Assembly: GCA_964493075.1 (NCBI GenBank)
Contig: CAZBNU010000016.1
Coordinates: forward strand, 1 to 36,281
Direction of reading: 5' to 3'
DNA from: SLFT01 sp964493075
GTDB lineage: Bacteria; Hydrogenedentota; Hydrogenedentia; Hydrogenedentales; CAITNO01
Length of the DNA: 36,281 nt
In this document: positions 1 through 8,313 of the stretch, in pieces
Numbering within the stretch: position 1 is the stretch's first letter
Layout of the letters: each line of letters opens with the position of its first letter
Translations under genes and position numbers: made by a program
The notes under the pieces: model-generated
Told to the model about the DNA's origin: nothing
The model's database searches: none
Seen by the model: the letters and a program-made list of their open reading frames with translations, nothing else

Positions 1-16
1 ACCCATACCGGAAACT

Positions 17-184
17 TCAGCCCCGCTTCAGCCAGGCCCAGGGGTAGCCGCAGATGGTGCATCGAGGGGCGCTGGCAGGATATTCATAACGGCAGTGCAT
101 ACAGGTAACGGTTGCCGTTTTTTTGGCGCGGTCTGTTTTTGGCGGTAAATGTCTGTCTTCGCCGGAAATCCATTTTTCTTTCAC
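17..184 (-). CDS. Small zinc-ribbon protein, 55 aa
   Basis: The frame starts at GTG (184-182), whose last bases form the TGA stop of the upstream aminotransferase gene (a GTGA overlap), and ends at TGA 19-17. It encodes 55 residues. The N-terminal half is basic and polar. The C-terminal half has four cysteines at 28, 31, 42 and 45 (CMHC and CTIC, ten residues apart), followed by an aromatic tail, GYPWAWLKRG. Two CxxC knuckles at this spacing are typical of a rubredoxin-like or zinc-ribbon metal site. There is no clear Shine-Dalgarno sequence, so translation would depend on coupling to the aminotransferase. The function is unknown. It may be a small metal-binding partner of the upstream enzyme. 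The overlap and cysteine pattern are directly visible; the role is inference. Confidence 0.6.
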   Translation of the reverse strand: MKEKWISGEDRHLPPKTDRAKKTATVTCMHCRYEYPASAPRCTICGYPWAWLKRG

Positions 185-1383
185 GGGCGCAGTTCCGCAA
201 CATTATCTTTTATTTTTTGGATTATGCTGATGATGTCCTGCATATCTGCCTCTGACCCAAGCAACAACTGGTGCAGAAACCACATGCCGCTTTTATGGCA
301 GAGGTCTTCTGTTACTGGGCAGTTACATTTGGTATAGTCATGGCCCTGGACATGCTGAAAAACAGGTTGCCGATAAAGGGGCATGGGATACCCGGCAGTT
401 ATGGGCAATCCTTCCGCCTGCGCAGCCTGAATGAATTTGTCGCGTGAACAACCGAATTGCTCCTCTTCGATGCGCAGACAGTAGAGGTGGTAGGCGCGAC
501 GGGTAATTCGGTTGCTGCCCCGTTGTGGAATCACACCTTCAACCTGCTCCAACGCATGATTCAATATGGAAGCGTTACGGGCTCTCGCCAGGGTCTGCAC
601 TTCCAGACGCTCCAATTGGCAAAGTAATAGGGCTGCCTGAAACTCGGTCAAGCGCGCATTGGTGCCCACGTTCACGTGATGATACCAAGGCGAACCAGAT
701 TCACCCCTGCCACAGTTAATTATGGACCGACAGCGCGAAGCCAATTTCGGATCGTTGGTGACAATAGCGCCGCCTTCCCCGGCGGTGATATTTTTGGACA
801 ACTGGAAACTGAAGAATCCACAACAACCCAGTGTCCCTGTACCGTGATCTTTCCAGCGCCCCCCCCATGAATGACAGGCGTCTTCAATCACAGAAACGCC
901 GTGACGATCGCCGATAGCATTCAGTTTATCCATATCGCAGATGCGCCCACCAAAATGTACTGGCATAATGGCGCGGGTCTTCGGTGTAATGGCCGTCTCT
1001 ACTAAATCTGGATTCATACACCAAGTATCATCCAGATCCACAAAAACCGGTATTGCACCCACTCGCAATACAGCACTTGCGGTTGCAACAAAGGTATACG
1101 GCGGCACAATGACCTCATCCCCGGGGCCGATGCCCAATGCCTGCAGAATAATTTCGCCAGCAGCCGTACCGCTGTTACAGGTAATGCACTGGTCAGCACC
1201 CTGAAACGCGGCATAGGCATGTTCAAAGTCAACCACCCGTTCACCAAAGAACCATTTACCGCTATCCAGCACGGACAATATCGCCTCGCGCTCATGTTGG
1301 TCATGCATCGGCCACTTGGGCCACGCTTTTTCTGTACTCCGCACCGGGGCGCCACCATATAGTGCAAGTTCAGACATGCTCAT
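181..1383 (-). CDS. DegT/DnrJ/EryC1/StrS family aminotransferase
   Basis: This is a fold-type I PLP enzyme of about 400 residues, the usual family length. Members transaminate keto-sugars or related ketones, often NDP-linked. The motifs appear in family order: VPPYTFVATASA near residue 90, VIEDACHSWGG near 165, and FSFQLSKNITAGEGG with the PLP lysine at about K197. The start was placed at ATG 1383, because AAGGAG lies about six bases upstream; an in-frame ATG at 1416 lacks such a site. It is the fifth gene of a same-strand run after folK-panBCD, separated from panD by 96 bp that contain an inverted repeat. No sugar nucleotide genes are nearby, so the substrate cannot be named. Confidence 0.9.
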   Translation of the reverse strand: MSMSELALYGGAPVRSTEKAWPKWPMHDQHEREAILSVLDSGKWFFGERVVDFEHAYAAFQGADQCITCNSGTAAGEIILQALGIGPGDEVIVPPYTFVATASAVLRVGAIPVFVDLDDTWCMNPDLVETAITPKTRAIMPVHFGGRICDMDKLNAIGDRHGVSVIEDACHSWGGRWKDHGTGTLGCCGFFSFQLSKNITAGEGGAIVTNDPKLASRCRSIINCGRGESGSPWYHHVNVGTNARLTEFQAALLLCQLERLEVQTLARARNASILNHALEQVEGVIPQRGSNRITRRAYHLYCLRIEEEQFGCSRDKFIQAAQAEGLPITAGYPMPLYRQPVFQHVQGHDYTKCNCPVTEDLCHKSGMWFLHQLLLGSEADMQDIISIIQKIKDNVAELRP

Positions 1384-1409
1384 AGTACTCCTTATGAAAA
1401 TATGCTGCT

Positions 1410-1451
1410 GTCCCATTTAGCGGGTACAGTCATCAATCTAAAAAATGGGAC
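1410..1451. repeat. Inverted repeat between panD and the aminotransferase gene
   Basis: Perfect 9-bp arms, gtcccattt at 1410-1418 and aaatgggac at 1443-1451, are separated by 24 bases. No T-run follows the stem on the minus strand, so it is not a classic intrinsic terminator. It may be an mRNA processing or attenuating hairpin, or a decayed copy of the TCCCAT repeat family found at 14251 and 36175. Confidence 0.5.
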
Positions 1452-1479
1452 GTAATCGTCTGGTTACACGGAACAGATA

Positions 1480-1836
1480 CTACAGCACCTCGGTGATATG
1501 GTTTTTTTCATCCACATGAACCACAATCGGATGGTAGGCAGCGGCTTCTTCAGTATCCATCTGTGCATAAGTGAGCGCAATAACCAGGTCACCGGGTTGC
1601 CCCAGTCTTGCGGCGGCGCCATTGAGGCAAACAACGCCACTGCCCCGTTCACCTTCAATAATGTACGTGGTAAACCGGTCGCCTGAATTGATGTTCAGCA
1701 CCTGCACCTGTTCATACTCCAGCATGCCTGCCGCATCCATGAGATCACGATCGAGGGTCAAACTGCCTTTGTACTCAAGGTTGGCTTCGGTCACCGTAGC
1801 ACGGTGTACCTTGCTCTTTAACATTGTCAACAACAT
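1480..1836 (-). CDS. panD: Aspartate 1-decarboxylase
   Basis: Converts L-aspartate to beta-alanine for pantothenate synthesis, using a self-generated pyruvoyl group. The 118-residue zymogen matches the family closely. The cleavage site YKGS puts Gly24-Ser25 at the expected place, and the family segments HRATVTEANLEY, DLMDAAG and ERGSGVVCLNGAAA are present. Self-processing should give a short beta chain and a pyruvoyl-capped alpha chain. It lies 52 bp after panC on the same strand, completing panB-panC-panD. It is slightly shorter than the E. coli enzyme at the C terminus, which is normal variation. Confidence 0.95.
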   Translation of the reverse strand: MLLTMLKSKVHRATVTEANLEYKGSLTLDRDLMDAAGMLEYEQVQVLNINSGDRFTTYIIEGERGSGVVCLNGAAARLGQPGDLVIALTYAQMDTEEAAAYHPIVVHVDEKNHITEVL

Positions 1837-1888
1837 AAGCCTATATTCCTTCTAGGTTGCGTTGGTATATGCCCGAAACCAATTCGGG

Positions 1889-2740
1889 TCACGTCTTTCG
1901 CATACCTGGGTCAAACTTGGTATTATCTATCAGTCGCGCCGTTGGAAGCAACGCAGCCACAGCCAGCGTTACCGGACGTTCAACAGCCTCGACAGGCGCC
2001 ATCGTATCGCTATCCACCAGCGCAACATAGTCAATGGTCACATCGCTCATGGCACTGCGTACCGCATCCTTTATGGTCTTTGCACTGCGCTCACCTGCAC
2101 GAAGCATGGACTCGGCTTCGAATAACGCCCGTGATATGCATAACGCATTCCGGCGGTCTTCTTCAGACAAATACTGGTTACGAGAACTCATAGCAAGCCC
2201 GTCAGACTCACGCACGATGGGCATTTCAACTATCTCAATGCCCATGTCTAAATCTCGCGCCATGCGTTTGATTACGGCACACTGTTGCGCATCCTTTTGG
2301 CCAAAGTAAGCGCGATGCGGCTTCACGGCATTAAAAAGTTTCGTTACGACAGTGGCTACACCCCGAAAAAAGTGGGGACGGCTACCACCGCATAACCCTT
2401 CGCTTACCTTTTCTACCAGTACATAGGTGGCATAGTTTTCCGTATACATATCGCAGGCAGTCGGTACATATACAGCAGCAACATTTTCACGCTTCAATTT
2501 TTCCAGATCGTCATCGAAGGGACGCGGATACTGATCAAAATCTTCCGTGGGCGCAAATTGCGTCGGATTGACAAATATACTTGCCACAGTCACGTCGTTA
2601 TCACGTACAGCGGCACGCACCAGACTAATATGACCCGCATGAAGGGCGCCCATGGTAGGCACAAACCCTATGGTCTTTTCATGCTGCCGTTGTTCTTCCG
2701 ACCAGGCGCGCATCTCTTTCGACGTCTGAATTATCTTCAT
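1889..2740 (-). CDS. panC: Pantothenate synthetase
   Basis: ATP-dependent condensation of pantoate with beta-alanine to pantothenate. The protein is about 283 residues. The nucleotidyltransferase motif PTMGALHAGH lies at residues 28-37, followed by SIFVNPTQFAPTEDFDQYPR, and MSSRNQYLS serves as the second signature. The chosen ATG (2740-2738) overlaps the panB stop as ATGA, implying translational coupling. A GTG nine bases upstream (2749) has a GAGG at better spacing and would add three residues, so the start is uncertain by that amount. Neighbours panB and panD give a complete pantoate-to-pantothenate branch. Confidence 0.95.
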   Translation of the reverse strand: MKIIQTSKEMRAWSEEQRQHEKTIGFVPTMGALHAGHISLVRAAVRDNDVTVASIFVNPTQFAPTEDFDQYPRPFDDDLEKLKRENVAAVYVPTACDMYTENYATYVLVEKVSEGLCGGSRPHFFRGVATVVTKLFNAVKPHRAYFGQKDAQQCAVIKRMARDLDMGIEIVEMPIVRESDGLAMSSRNQYLSEEDRRNALCISRALFEAESMLRAGERSAKTIKDAVRSAMSDVTIDYVALVDSDTMAPVEAVERPVTLAVAALLPTARLIDNTKFDPGMRKT

Positions 2741-3531
2741 TCGTAGCACTGTTCCTCAGAGGGAAAAACACCGCCCTTGACTTCATCCACATACGCCCCA
2801 AAAGCAGCGCTCATAGCACCGCGCACATCCACATAAGTCTTGGTGAATTTCGTCTCTCCCCAGCCGAGTATATCGTGATTCACCAGTACCTGGCCATCAC
2901 AATCCGGACCGGCGCCAATGCCTATGGTGGGAACAGAAAGACTCAATGTAATTTCTTTGGCGACTTCTGCAGGGACACATTCCAAAACGATGGCGAAACA
3001 ACCCACACTCTGCAGTTCCAGCGCTTCCATACGCAAACGGCGCGCCGCATTTTCGCCACGCCCCTGCACTTTATAGCCGCCCAACTGGTGTATGGACTGG
3101 GGAGTCAAGCCAATATGGCCCATAACAGGAATACCGGCCTTGGTGAGGTTTCGGATAACATCCCCAAAATAGATTACCGGCCCCTCAATCTTTACGCCCT
3201 GTGCTCCCCCCTCACTGACCAGTTTTCCAGCGTTGCGCACCGCTTCTTCAGGGCTTATCTGATAGGAAAGGTAAGGCATGTCAGCGATTACCATCGCCCG
3301 CTTGACACCACGGCGCACCATACGCACATGATGCAGCATCATGTCCATGGTCACTCCCAGCGTATTTTCCATGCCCATGATGACATTACCCATGGAATCA
3401 CCCACAAGAATGGCATCCACACCAGCCTCGTCCATCAACACTGCCGTGGGATAATCGTAAGCTGTAAGTACTGCGATTTTCTCGTCTCTTGATTTCAATT
3501 CGCGAAACGAGGATGCTGTCAATGCTCCCAT
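2737..3531 (-). CDS. panB: 3-methyl-2-oxobutanoate hydroxymethyltransferase
   Basis: Transfers a hydroxymethyl group from 5,10-methylene-THF to alpha-ketoisovalerate to give ketopantoate. The protein is 264 residues, the typical length. Family blocks are AVLTAYDYPTA, DAILVGDSMGNV (metal-binding region), GHIGLTPQSIHQLGGY, the catalytic acid in IVLECVP, and TIGIGAGPDCDGQVLV. The start is supported by AGGAAGG six bases upstream. It is preceded by folK (64 bp away) and overlaps panC. The reaction uses a folate cofactor, which may explain the recurring folK-panB linkage. No ketopantoate reductase gene (panE) is in the window. Confidence 0.96.
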   Translation of the reverse strand: MGALTASSFRELKSRDEKIAVLTAYDYPTAVLMDEAGVDAILVGDSMGNVIMGMENTLGVTMDMMLHHVRMVRRGVKRAMVIADMPYLSYQISPEEAVRNAGKLVSEGGAQGVKIEGPVIYFGDVIRNLTKAGIPVMGHIGLTPQSIHQLGGYKVQGRGENAARRLRMEALELQSVGCFAIVLECVPAEVAKEITLSLSVPTIGIGAGPDCDGQVLVNHDILGWGETKFTKTYVDVRGAMSAAFGAYVDEVKGGVFPSEEQCYE

Positions 3532-3595
3532 AATTTACCTTCCTGAACCGTGACGAACCCGTCCCGGTCCCTGGTTGGGCTCCAAGCGGAGCGGT

Positions 3596-4105
3596 TCAAG
3601 AATAACTAATAGCGGCACAAGGTGTTAAGGCGTCCAACGAAAGACTGTCCAACAACGCCTCCACCGATTTTCCCGTAACCGGGTCTACCGCGTGGGGCGC
3701 AATTTCAGCCAACGGCGTTAATACAAAGTGCCGATCGCGAAAATATACATGCGGTATAGTCAGTTCCTGCGTTTGCATCAGGGTATCACCCCATAAGATG
3801 ATGTCAACATCCACCATCCGAGGACCCCAATGCAACGCTGATGTACGTCCTAACCGCTTTTCTAAAGCCTTCAATAAATGCAACAATTCAAGCGGCAAAA
3901 AAGCCGTCTCAATCTCTACTGCCATATTAAGAAACCTGGGCTGATCGGTCAGTCCCCAAGGCTCCGTTTCGTAAACACTGGATACTTTACGAACACAGGT
4001 ACACGCAAAGGCGTTAAGCCCGGAAACCGCGCTTCGCAGCGTTAACAGGCGGTCTCCCAGATTCGCGCCTAAACCCAGATGAACCACAGACTTCTGTTCT
4101 ATCAT
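3596..4105 (-). CDS. folK: 6-hydroxymethyl-7,8-dihydropterin pyrophosphokinase
   Basis: Transfers pyrophosphate from ATP to hydroxymethyl-dihydropterin in folate synthesis. The protein is about 169 residues. HPPK features are LGLGANLGDR near the N terminus, SSVYETEPWG, FLNMAVEIET, and the signature RMVDVDIILWG with Mg-binding Asp99 and Asp101, then IPHVYFRDRHFVLTPLAEIAP. ATG 4105 is preferred: a GGATG lies six bases upstream and the length suits the family. ATG 4114 would add three residues and has no better site. It appears to be the first gene of the folK-pan run. No folP or folB is adjacent. Confidence 0.93.
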   Translation of the reverse strand: MIEQKSVVHLGLGANLGDRLLTLRSAVSGLNAFACTCVRKVSSVYETEPWGLTDQPRFLNMAVEIETAFLPLELLHLLKALEKRLGRTSALHWGPRMVDVDIILWGDTLMQTQELTIPHVYFRDRHFVLTPLAEIAPHAVDPVTGKSVEALLDSLSLDALTPCAAISYS

Positions 4106-4205
4106 TAAAAACATCCATTACTAGACTCGTAAAGAGGATACATGGGCTTTTTTATGAAAATCAACTTTTTCTGATATTTTCAATAGGGCACAATGTACAC
4201 AGACA

Positions 4206-7064
4206 TTAAAAAGGAAACGTTGCTAATCCGCCATAACCCAACGAAACATAGGCCGCATTTGCCGAAAACCGCGCCTTTTCAGGATAACCCATAATCGGTA
4301 CACTTGATTCGATTACCGGGGATGCCACGCCAAAATTACAGTGTGCCAGTGCTGCTGAACCCACAGCAACGCAAGCCTGATTATTTTTCACACCCAGTAG
4401 TGTACACCAACCGTCTGAAACGGCCAATTGGATTTTGCTGAAAAACTTGCCCTGATTATCTACTTGATAAACGCCAAGCATATAAACGCCCTGAGAATAG
4501 GGCATTACATCTGAAGAAACAGAAACGGATACATCGCCGCTTTCGTCATCCCCATAACCATTATGGTATTGTTGCCCGGCATACCAGACCTTGTCATTAT
4601 CAACCAGGATATCCCAGTAGCCAGTTTCCATGGCGACCGAATCCAAAAGGCGCACTTTTTTATCCAACATTTCTGCGCTACGCAACAGGGTGACCGTTTC
4701 CCAGCCGTCTTTATATTGCTTATCTTGAAAAAGAAGACGATCAGTACCAGAAATGCGTTCCAGAAAAATACCAGGCACATTTATAGCATCCTCCATCTCA
4801 CGGGTTGATGGATTGAATATCTGTAAATAGTAAGCGCATAGGCCCCGTTTGTCTGCGTCATTTCCAGCACGTATCTTTGAGGTAATATAGGCAAGACCCG
4901 CTACAGAATGGATGCTGGCGACCTCCTCGTATCCCAAACCGATGGTGTAAGCCGGATCGGAGCCAGCAAGATCAATCACAGAGAGTCCCTGCCAAGGCTC
5001 TTCATCACCATAAGCAACATCATAGACATCCGACATGCCACGTAGTATCAGGTAATCGCCTGCAAGATAGATGGCTTCACTACTGCTGTCATAACCACCC
5101 CAGTACTGTTTCACATTTTTGGCAGGCCGCACCACGGCATCTTCCATGTAAGGATAATAGCCATACCAGCCTCCCCACCAGGGTTCCATTGGCAAAGACC
5201 ATTCACGAAGTACAACAGGCTGATCAGGAACGGAAAAATCAACCTGTGAAACGTAATATGACACGCTGTACTCAGGATCGTAAGTGTACACGCTGCCAGC
5301 CAGCACCACAGCATCATGCCAAACAAAAGCGTCCATAACCTGCCCAACGGGCAGTGCGATTGTTTCTCCGCAGATTCCTGATTCGGAATCAAATGCACGG
5401 ATTGCCGTGTCCCCTTCATCGTTTCGTGCTATTACCTCGGCCACCCACCCATTGGGCAACGGAATCGCGTCCACAATATTCTCGGCAAGAGTAAGTGAAG
5501 CCACTAAGAAAGGGGACGTCAGGTCTGCATAATCAACCACAGCCAATTGTTCCTGTGTAACGGCATAACAGTAGTCCTCATGCGTAAAGGAACGGACAAC
5601 GCTCCCCTGCAGGTCAACATAGCCTTTGGCGTCAAGTGCGTCACGAGACCAGGACACAAATTGTAACCGGTTATAATTGCCTGCTGTATCGGTCCAGCCG
5701 CTGAAAGGAATGAGCAGTATGTCGTCCGTGACGGTAAAGGCCTTAACATCACCATAGGCGGAAGACCAGGACCAATCATCGCCAAAACTTTCATAGGCAA
5801 TACGCTGTGGGTTTTCAGGAACACTCACATCAAAAAGACTGACCATAACCCTGCGTCCCCCATCAGTATCATCTACCCCTAAAGCAATCAACCTGTCGCC
5901 ACGTGGCTCGATATGAGTGGACCAGCCCGGAATTTTAAGTTCCCCTTTAACCTGCGGATTTGCGGGATCAGACAGATCCACGACAAAAAGCGGATCAACC
6001 GTAAGGTAGGTTACGATATACGCCAACGGGCCGTCAAAGCGGGTTGCATATAGTGTTTCACCGGATGCACTCTCCAGTGTGGTTCGGCCAAGAGTCGCCA
6101 TGTTATCCGGATCGCTGATATCCAAGGTTGTGACATAGGTTTGCCGGTTTGGCCAGCCCGTATTGGTAACCAAACGCAGAACTCCGTTATAAGCATCCAT
6201 CTTGAAGCGGTCTTCCATATACCCCGGAATTTGCGCCGTGCCACGCAACGCAATTTTTCCGGCAGGATCAGTGATGTCAATATAATTGATTACACTCGAA
6301 GAACTATTGTCGTTGTAATTCCAGTTAGTGCTGACACTGAAAATGGCATAGTTCGTCGCATGGATCAGGTTGCCATATCCGGAAAACGACAGGGTGTCCG
6401 TCACGGCAATATTTGAAGGGTCTGCCACATTAAAGCTAACAGCCCAAGTTGAACCGTAAGATTTTGCGGCAACATTCGTCTCAACGATACCGTTCCCTTC
6501 CGCTGTTTGATACCAGGTATAATCGCTACACACGGCATAAACAACTGACCCCACCATTCGGCTGTCTACCAGATCGCCTTCAAAGGAAAAAGAACCCTCC
6601 TGAGAAACGGCAGCGGGATCACCCACATTCAACACATAGATTTTGGAACCATAGGAAACTGAAAGCATGCCCGATTCATGGGTAATGTCCTGAGCATAAC
6701 TGACCAGGATATAAGCGCGCCCTTCGGACAGATACAAGTCCCTGGGATAGCCCGAAGTTGGCGTTTGGGACAACACCTGCCGCGTTTCCAAGTCTACAAT
6801 TGTCAATCCACGGTACTGATTAAGCACATAGAGCAGATTGTCCTGTTGACGAATGACATCAGGCTCCACAAGTTCACGTTCAGCGGAAGTGCTTTCGTCT
6901 GCCAATGCAACATCTTCCGTGGCGCCTGCCAGTAAACCATAGCGTGAATTACTGTAATCATCCGCGCTGGTAAACTCAGCCGTTGTCCGCGACCCCCACG
7001 GGCATCCAGCGAGCAATAGGGTTGACGATAATAACGCGATGACACATAATGTTTGCGCTTTCAT
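4206..7064 (-). CDS. Large beta-propeller lipoprotein, 952 aa
   Basis: The N terminus is a lipoprotein signal: MKAQ, a hydrophobic stretch, and a lipobox LLAGC with Cys21. Proline and tryptophan follow, with no Asp at +2, so outer-membrane sorting is likely if E. coli rules apply. The rest consists of blade-like repeats such as ADPSNIAVTDTLSFSG, ITDPAGKIALRG, LDISDPDNMATLG and VDLSDPANPQVKGEL, each pairing a DISDP/DVSDP turn with beta strands. This resembles secreted proteins annotated as beta-propeller domain proteins (the PF09826 type, from memory). An aromatic-rich stretch, EPWWGGWYGYYPYMED, lies near residue 633. AAGGGA precedes the ATG. It is a single-gene unit with its own promoter. Function is unknown; surface binding or a scaffold role is plausible. 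Confidence 0.8.
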   Translation of the reverse strand: MKAQTLCVIALLSSTLLLAGCPWGSRTTAEFTSADDYSNSRYGLLAGATEDVALADESTSAERELVEPDVIRQQDNLLYVLNQYRGLTIVDLETRQVLSQTPTSGYPRDLYLSEGRAYILVSYAQDITHESGMLSVSYGSKIYVLNVGDPAAVSQEGSFSFEGDLVDSRMVGSVVYAVCSDYTWYQTAEGNGIVETNVAAKSYGSTWAVSFNVADPSNIAVTDTLSFSGYGNLIHATNYAIFSVSTNWNYNDNSSSSVINYIDITDPAGKIALRGTAQIPGYMEDRFKMDAYNGVLRLVTNTGWPNRQTYVTTLDISDPDNMATLGRTTLESASGETLYATRFDGPLAYIVTYLTVDPLFVVDLSDPANPQVKGELKIPGWSTHIEPRGDRLIALGVDDTDGGRRVMVSLFDVSVPENPQRIAYESFGDDWSWSSAYGDVKAFTVTDDILLIPFSGWTDTAGNYNRLQFVSWSRDALDAKGYVDLQGSVVRSFTHEDYCYAVTQEQLAVVDYADLTSPFLVASLTLAENIVDAIPLPNGWVAEVIARNDEGDTAIRAFDSESGICGETIALPVGQVMDAFVWHDAVVLAGSVYTYDPEYSVSYYVSQVDFSVPDQPVVLREWSLPMEPWWGGWYGYYPYMEDAVVRPAKNVKQYWGGYDSSSEAIYLAGDYLILRGMSDVYDVAYGDEEPWQGLSVIDLAGSDPAYTIGLGYEEVASIHSVAGLAYITSKIRAGNDADKRGLCAYYLQIFNPSTREMEDAINVPGIFLERISGTDRLLFQDKQYKDGWETVTLLRSAEMLDKKVRLLDSVAMETGYWDILVDNDKVWYAGQQYHNGYGDDESGDVSVSVSSDVMPYSQGVYMLGVYQVDNQGKFFSKIQLAVSDGWCTLLGVKNNQACVAVGSAALAHCNFGVASPVIESSVPIMGYPEKARFSANAAYVSLGYGGLATFPF

Positions 7065-7123
7065 GAATATTCCCTTTTCTCATGCGGTACTGTTGCGATA
7101 CACATCCCCTACGCACCCTAAGT

Positions 7124-7151
7124 AGTATACCATAATCCTGCGATCTTGCAA
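7124..7151 (-). promoter_or_regulatory. Sigma70-like promoter for the beta-propeller lipoprotein
   Basis: Read on the minus strand, a -35 box TTGCAA (7151-7146) and a -10 box TATACT (7129-7124) are separated by 16 bases. A TGG directly before the -10 gives an extended -10. It lies about 60 bp upstream of the ATG at 7064, in the 179-bp region divergent from trpS. The match to consensus is 4/6 and 5/6. Confidence 0.55.
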
Positions 7152-7243
7152 TCAGGGCAATCAATGGAATTAGACCAACAAAATCCGCTATGCTAGTAGC
7201 CTCTCCCCCATAGCAGACACTTCACGCAGAAAAGGAAAAATGA

Positions 7244-8302
7244 ATGTTACAGGATAAAGAAGTCATCTTATCGGGCATACGTCCAACAGGTAGGTTGCAT
7301 TATGGCAATTATTTTGGCGCCATCAAGCACTTTCTGCGCCTGCAGGAAACAGATTCCCACTGTTACTATTTTATTGCAGATTATCACGCACTCACCACCA
7401 TAACAGATCGCCAGGAAATCTATCGCTCCACCCTGGAAATGCTGCGCACCTACGTAGCCTGCGGGCTTGATCCCGTAAAATCAGTGATTTACAGACAGAG
7501 CGACCTGCCTTGCACAGCGGAACTTGCACTCTTGCTGGGTATGCTTACGAATATCGGTCATCTTGAGCGGGGCACTACCTATAAAGACAAGTTCTCCAAA
7601 ATTCAAAATGACCCCAAAATGGAAGGCAATCCCCTTTCCTACGGCTTGCTTGGCTATCCGGTACTGATGGCGGCGGATATTCTTATTGTGCGCGCCGATG
7701 CGGTACCTGTGGGCGATGACCAGCGCCAACATCTTGAAATGGCCTGCGACATTGCCGCCAAATTCAACCACCGCTTCGGTGAAGTGCTGCACATACCCCG
7801 TCCGTTGGGTCGGGATGCCTTGCGTCTACCTGGGCTGGACGGGTCAGAGAAGATGGGAAAAAGCGAAAACAACACGCTCGACCTGCTTGATACTCCGGAT
7901 GTGGTCCTAAAGAAGATCAAGGCCGTGCCCACCACGACCGATCCCGCGCCACTTGATACAGACAGCACAGACCCGGAACTCGTCATAGGTAAAATGCCAG
8001 CGGGTGTTGGTGTGTTGTACCGGCTGCTCTCGCTGCTTGCACCCGAAGAAATCTATCTGGATTTTCTGGACCAGTACCGTTCCGGCGGCAAGTTCTATGG
8101 TTCCCTCAAAAAAACGGTTGCGGAGCACGTTTCAATCTTTAACGCGCCCATAATAGAAAAATACAACGATCCCGTCAATAACGACACTGCCATAGAGGAA
8201 TTTTTGCGTGAGAACGCCAAACGTGTCACACCGGTAGCACTGGAAACGGTGGAGTCCTGTCGTGAAGCCATGGGTATCGGACGGAGTCTTTACCGGGCAT
8301 AA
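7244..8302 (+). CDS. trpS: Tryptophanyl-tRNA synthetase
   Basis: Class I aminoacyl-tRNA synthetase that charges tRNA-Trp. The protein is 352 residues, a normal bacterial length. It has the HIGH-type motif TGRLHYGNYFGA near residues 15-26, the region YPVLMAADILIVRADAVPVGDDQRQHLEMACDIA split over residues 136-169, and the KMSKS loop as KMGKS at 203-207. The ATG at 7244 has AAGGA at suitable spacing. An ATG four bases earlier (7240) opens only a five-codon frame. It heads a plus-strand run and is followed after 11 bp by an oxidoreductase gene, an unusual partner for trpS. Confidence 0.97.
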   Translation: MLQDKEVILSGIRPTGRLHYGNYFGAIKHFLRLQETDSHCYYFIADYHALTTITDRQEIYRSTLEMLRTYVACGLDPVKSVIYRQSDLPCTAELALLLGMLTNIGHLERGTTYKDKFSKIQNDPKMEGNPLSYGLLGYPVLMAADILIVRADAVPVGDDQRQHLEMACDIAAKFNHRFGEVLHIPRPLGRDALRLPGLDGSEKMGKSENNTLDLLDTPDVVLKKIKAVPTTTDPAPLDTDSTDPELVIGKMPAGVGVLYRLLSLLAPEEIYLDFLDQYRSGGKFYGSLKKTVAEHVSIFNAPIIEKYNDPVNNDTAIEEFLRENAKRVTPVALETVESCREAMGIGRSLYRA

Positions 8303-8313
8303 AAGGGAGTAGC

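Noticed and set aside
2875..3492. Open frame of 205 codons on the plus strand, opposite panB
   Set aside because: Shadow of panB; no motif or start signal.
3544..3598. Inverted repeat tgaaccg/cggttca between folK and panB as a terminator
   Set aside because: Arms are only 7 bp, 41 bases apart, with no T-run; likely chance.
7240..7257. Five-codon frame (ATG AAT GTT ACA GGA TAA) overlapping the trpS start, as a possible leader peptide
   Set aside because: It has no Trp codon and its start is too close to the ribosome-binding site, so it looks incidental.
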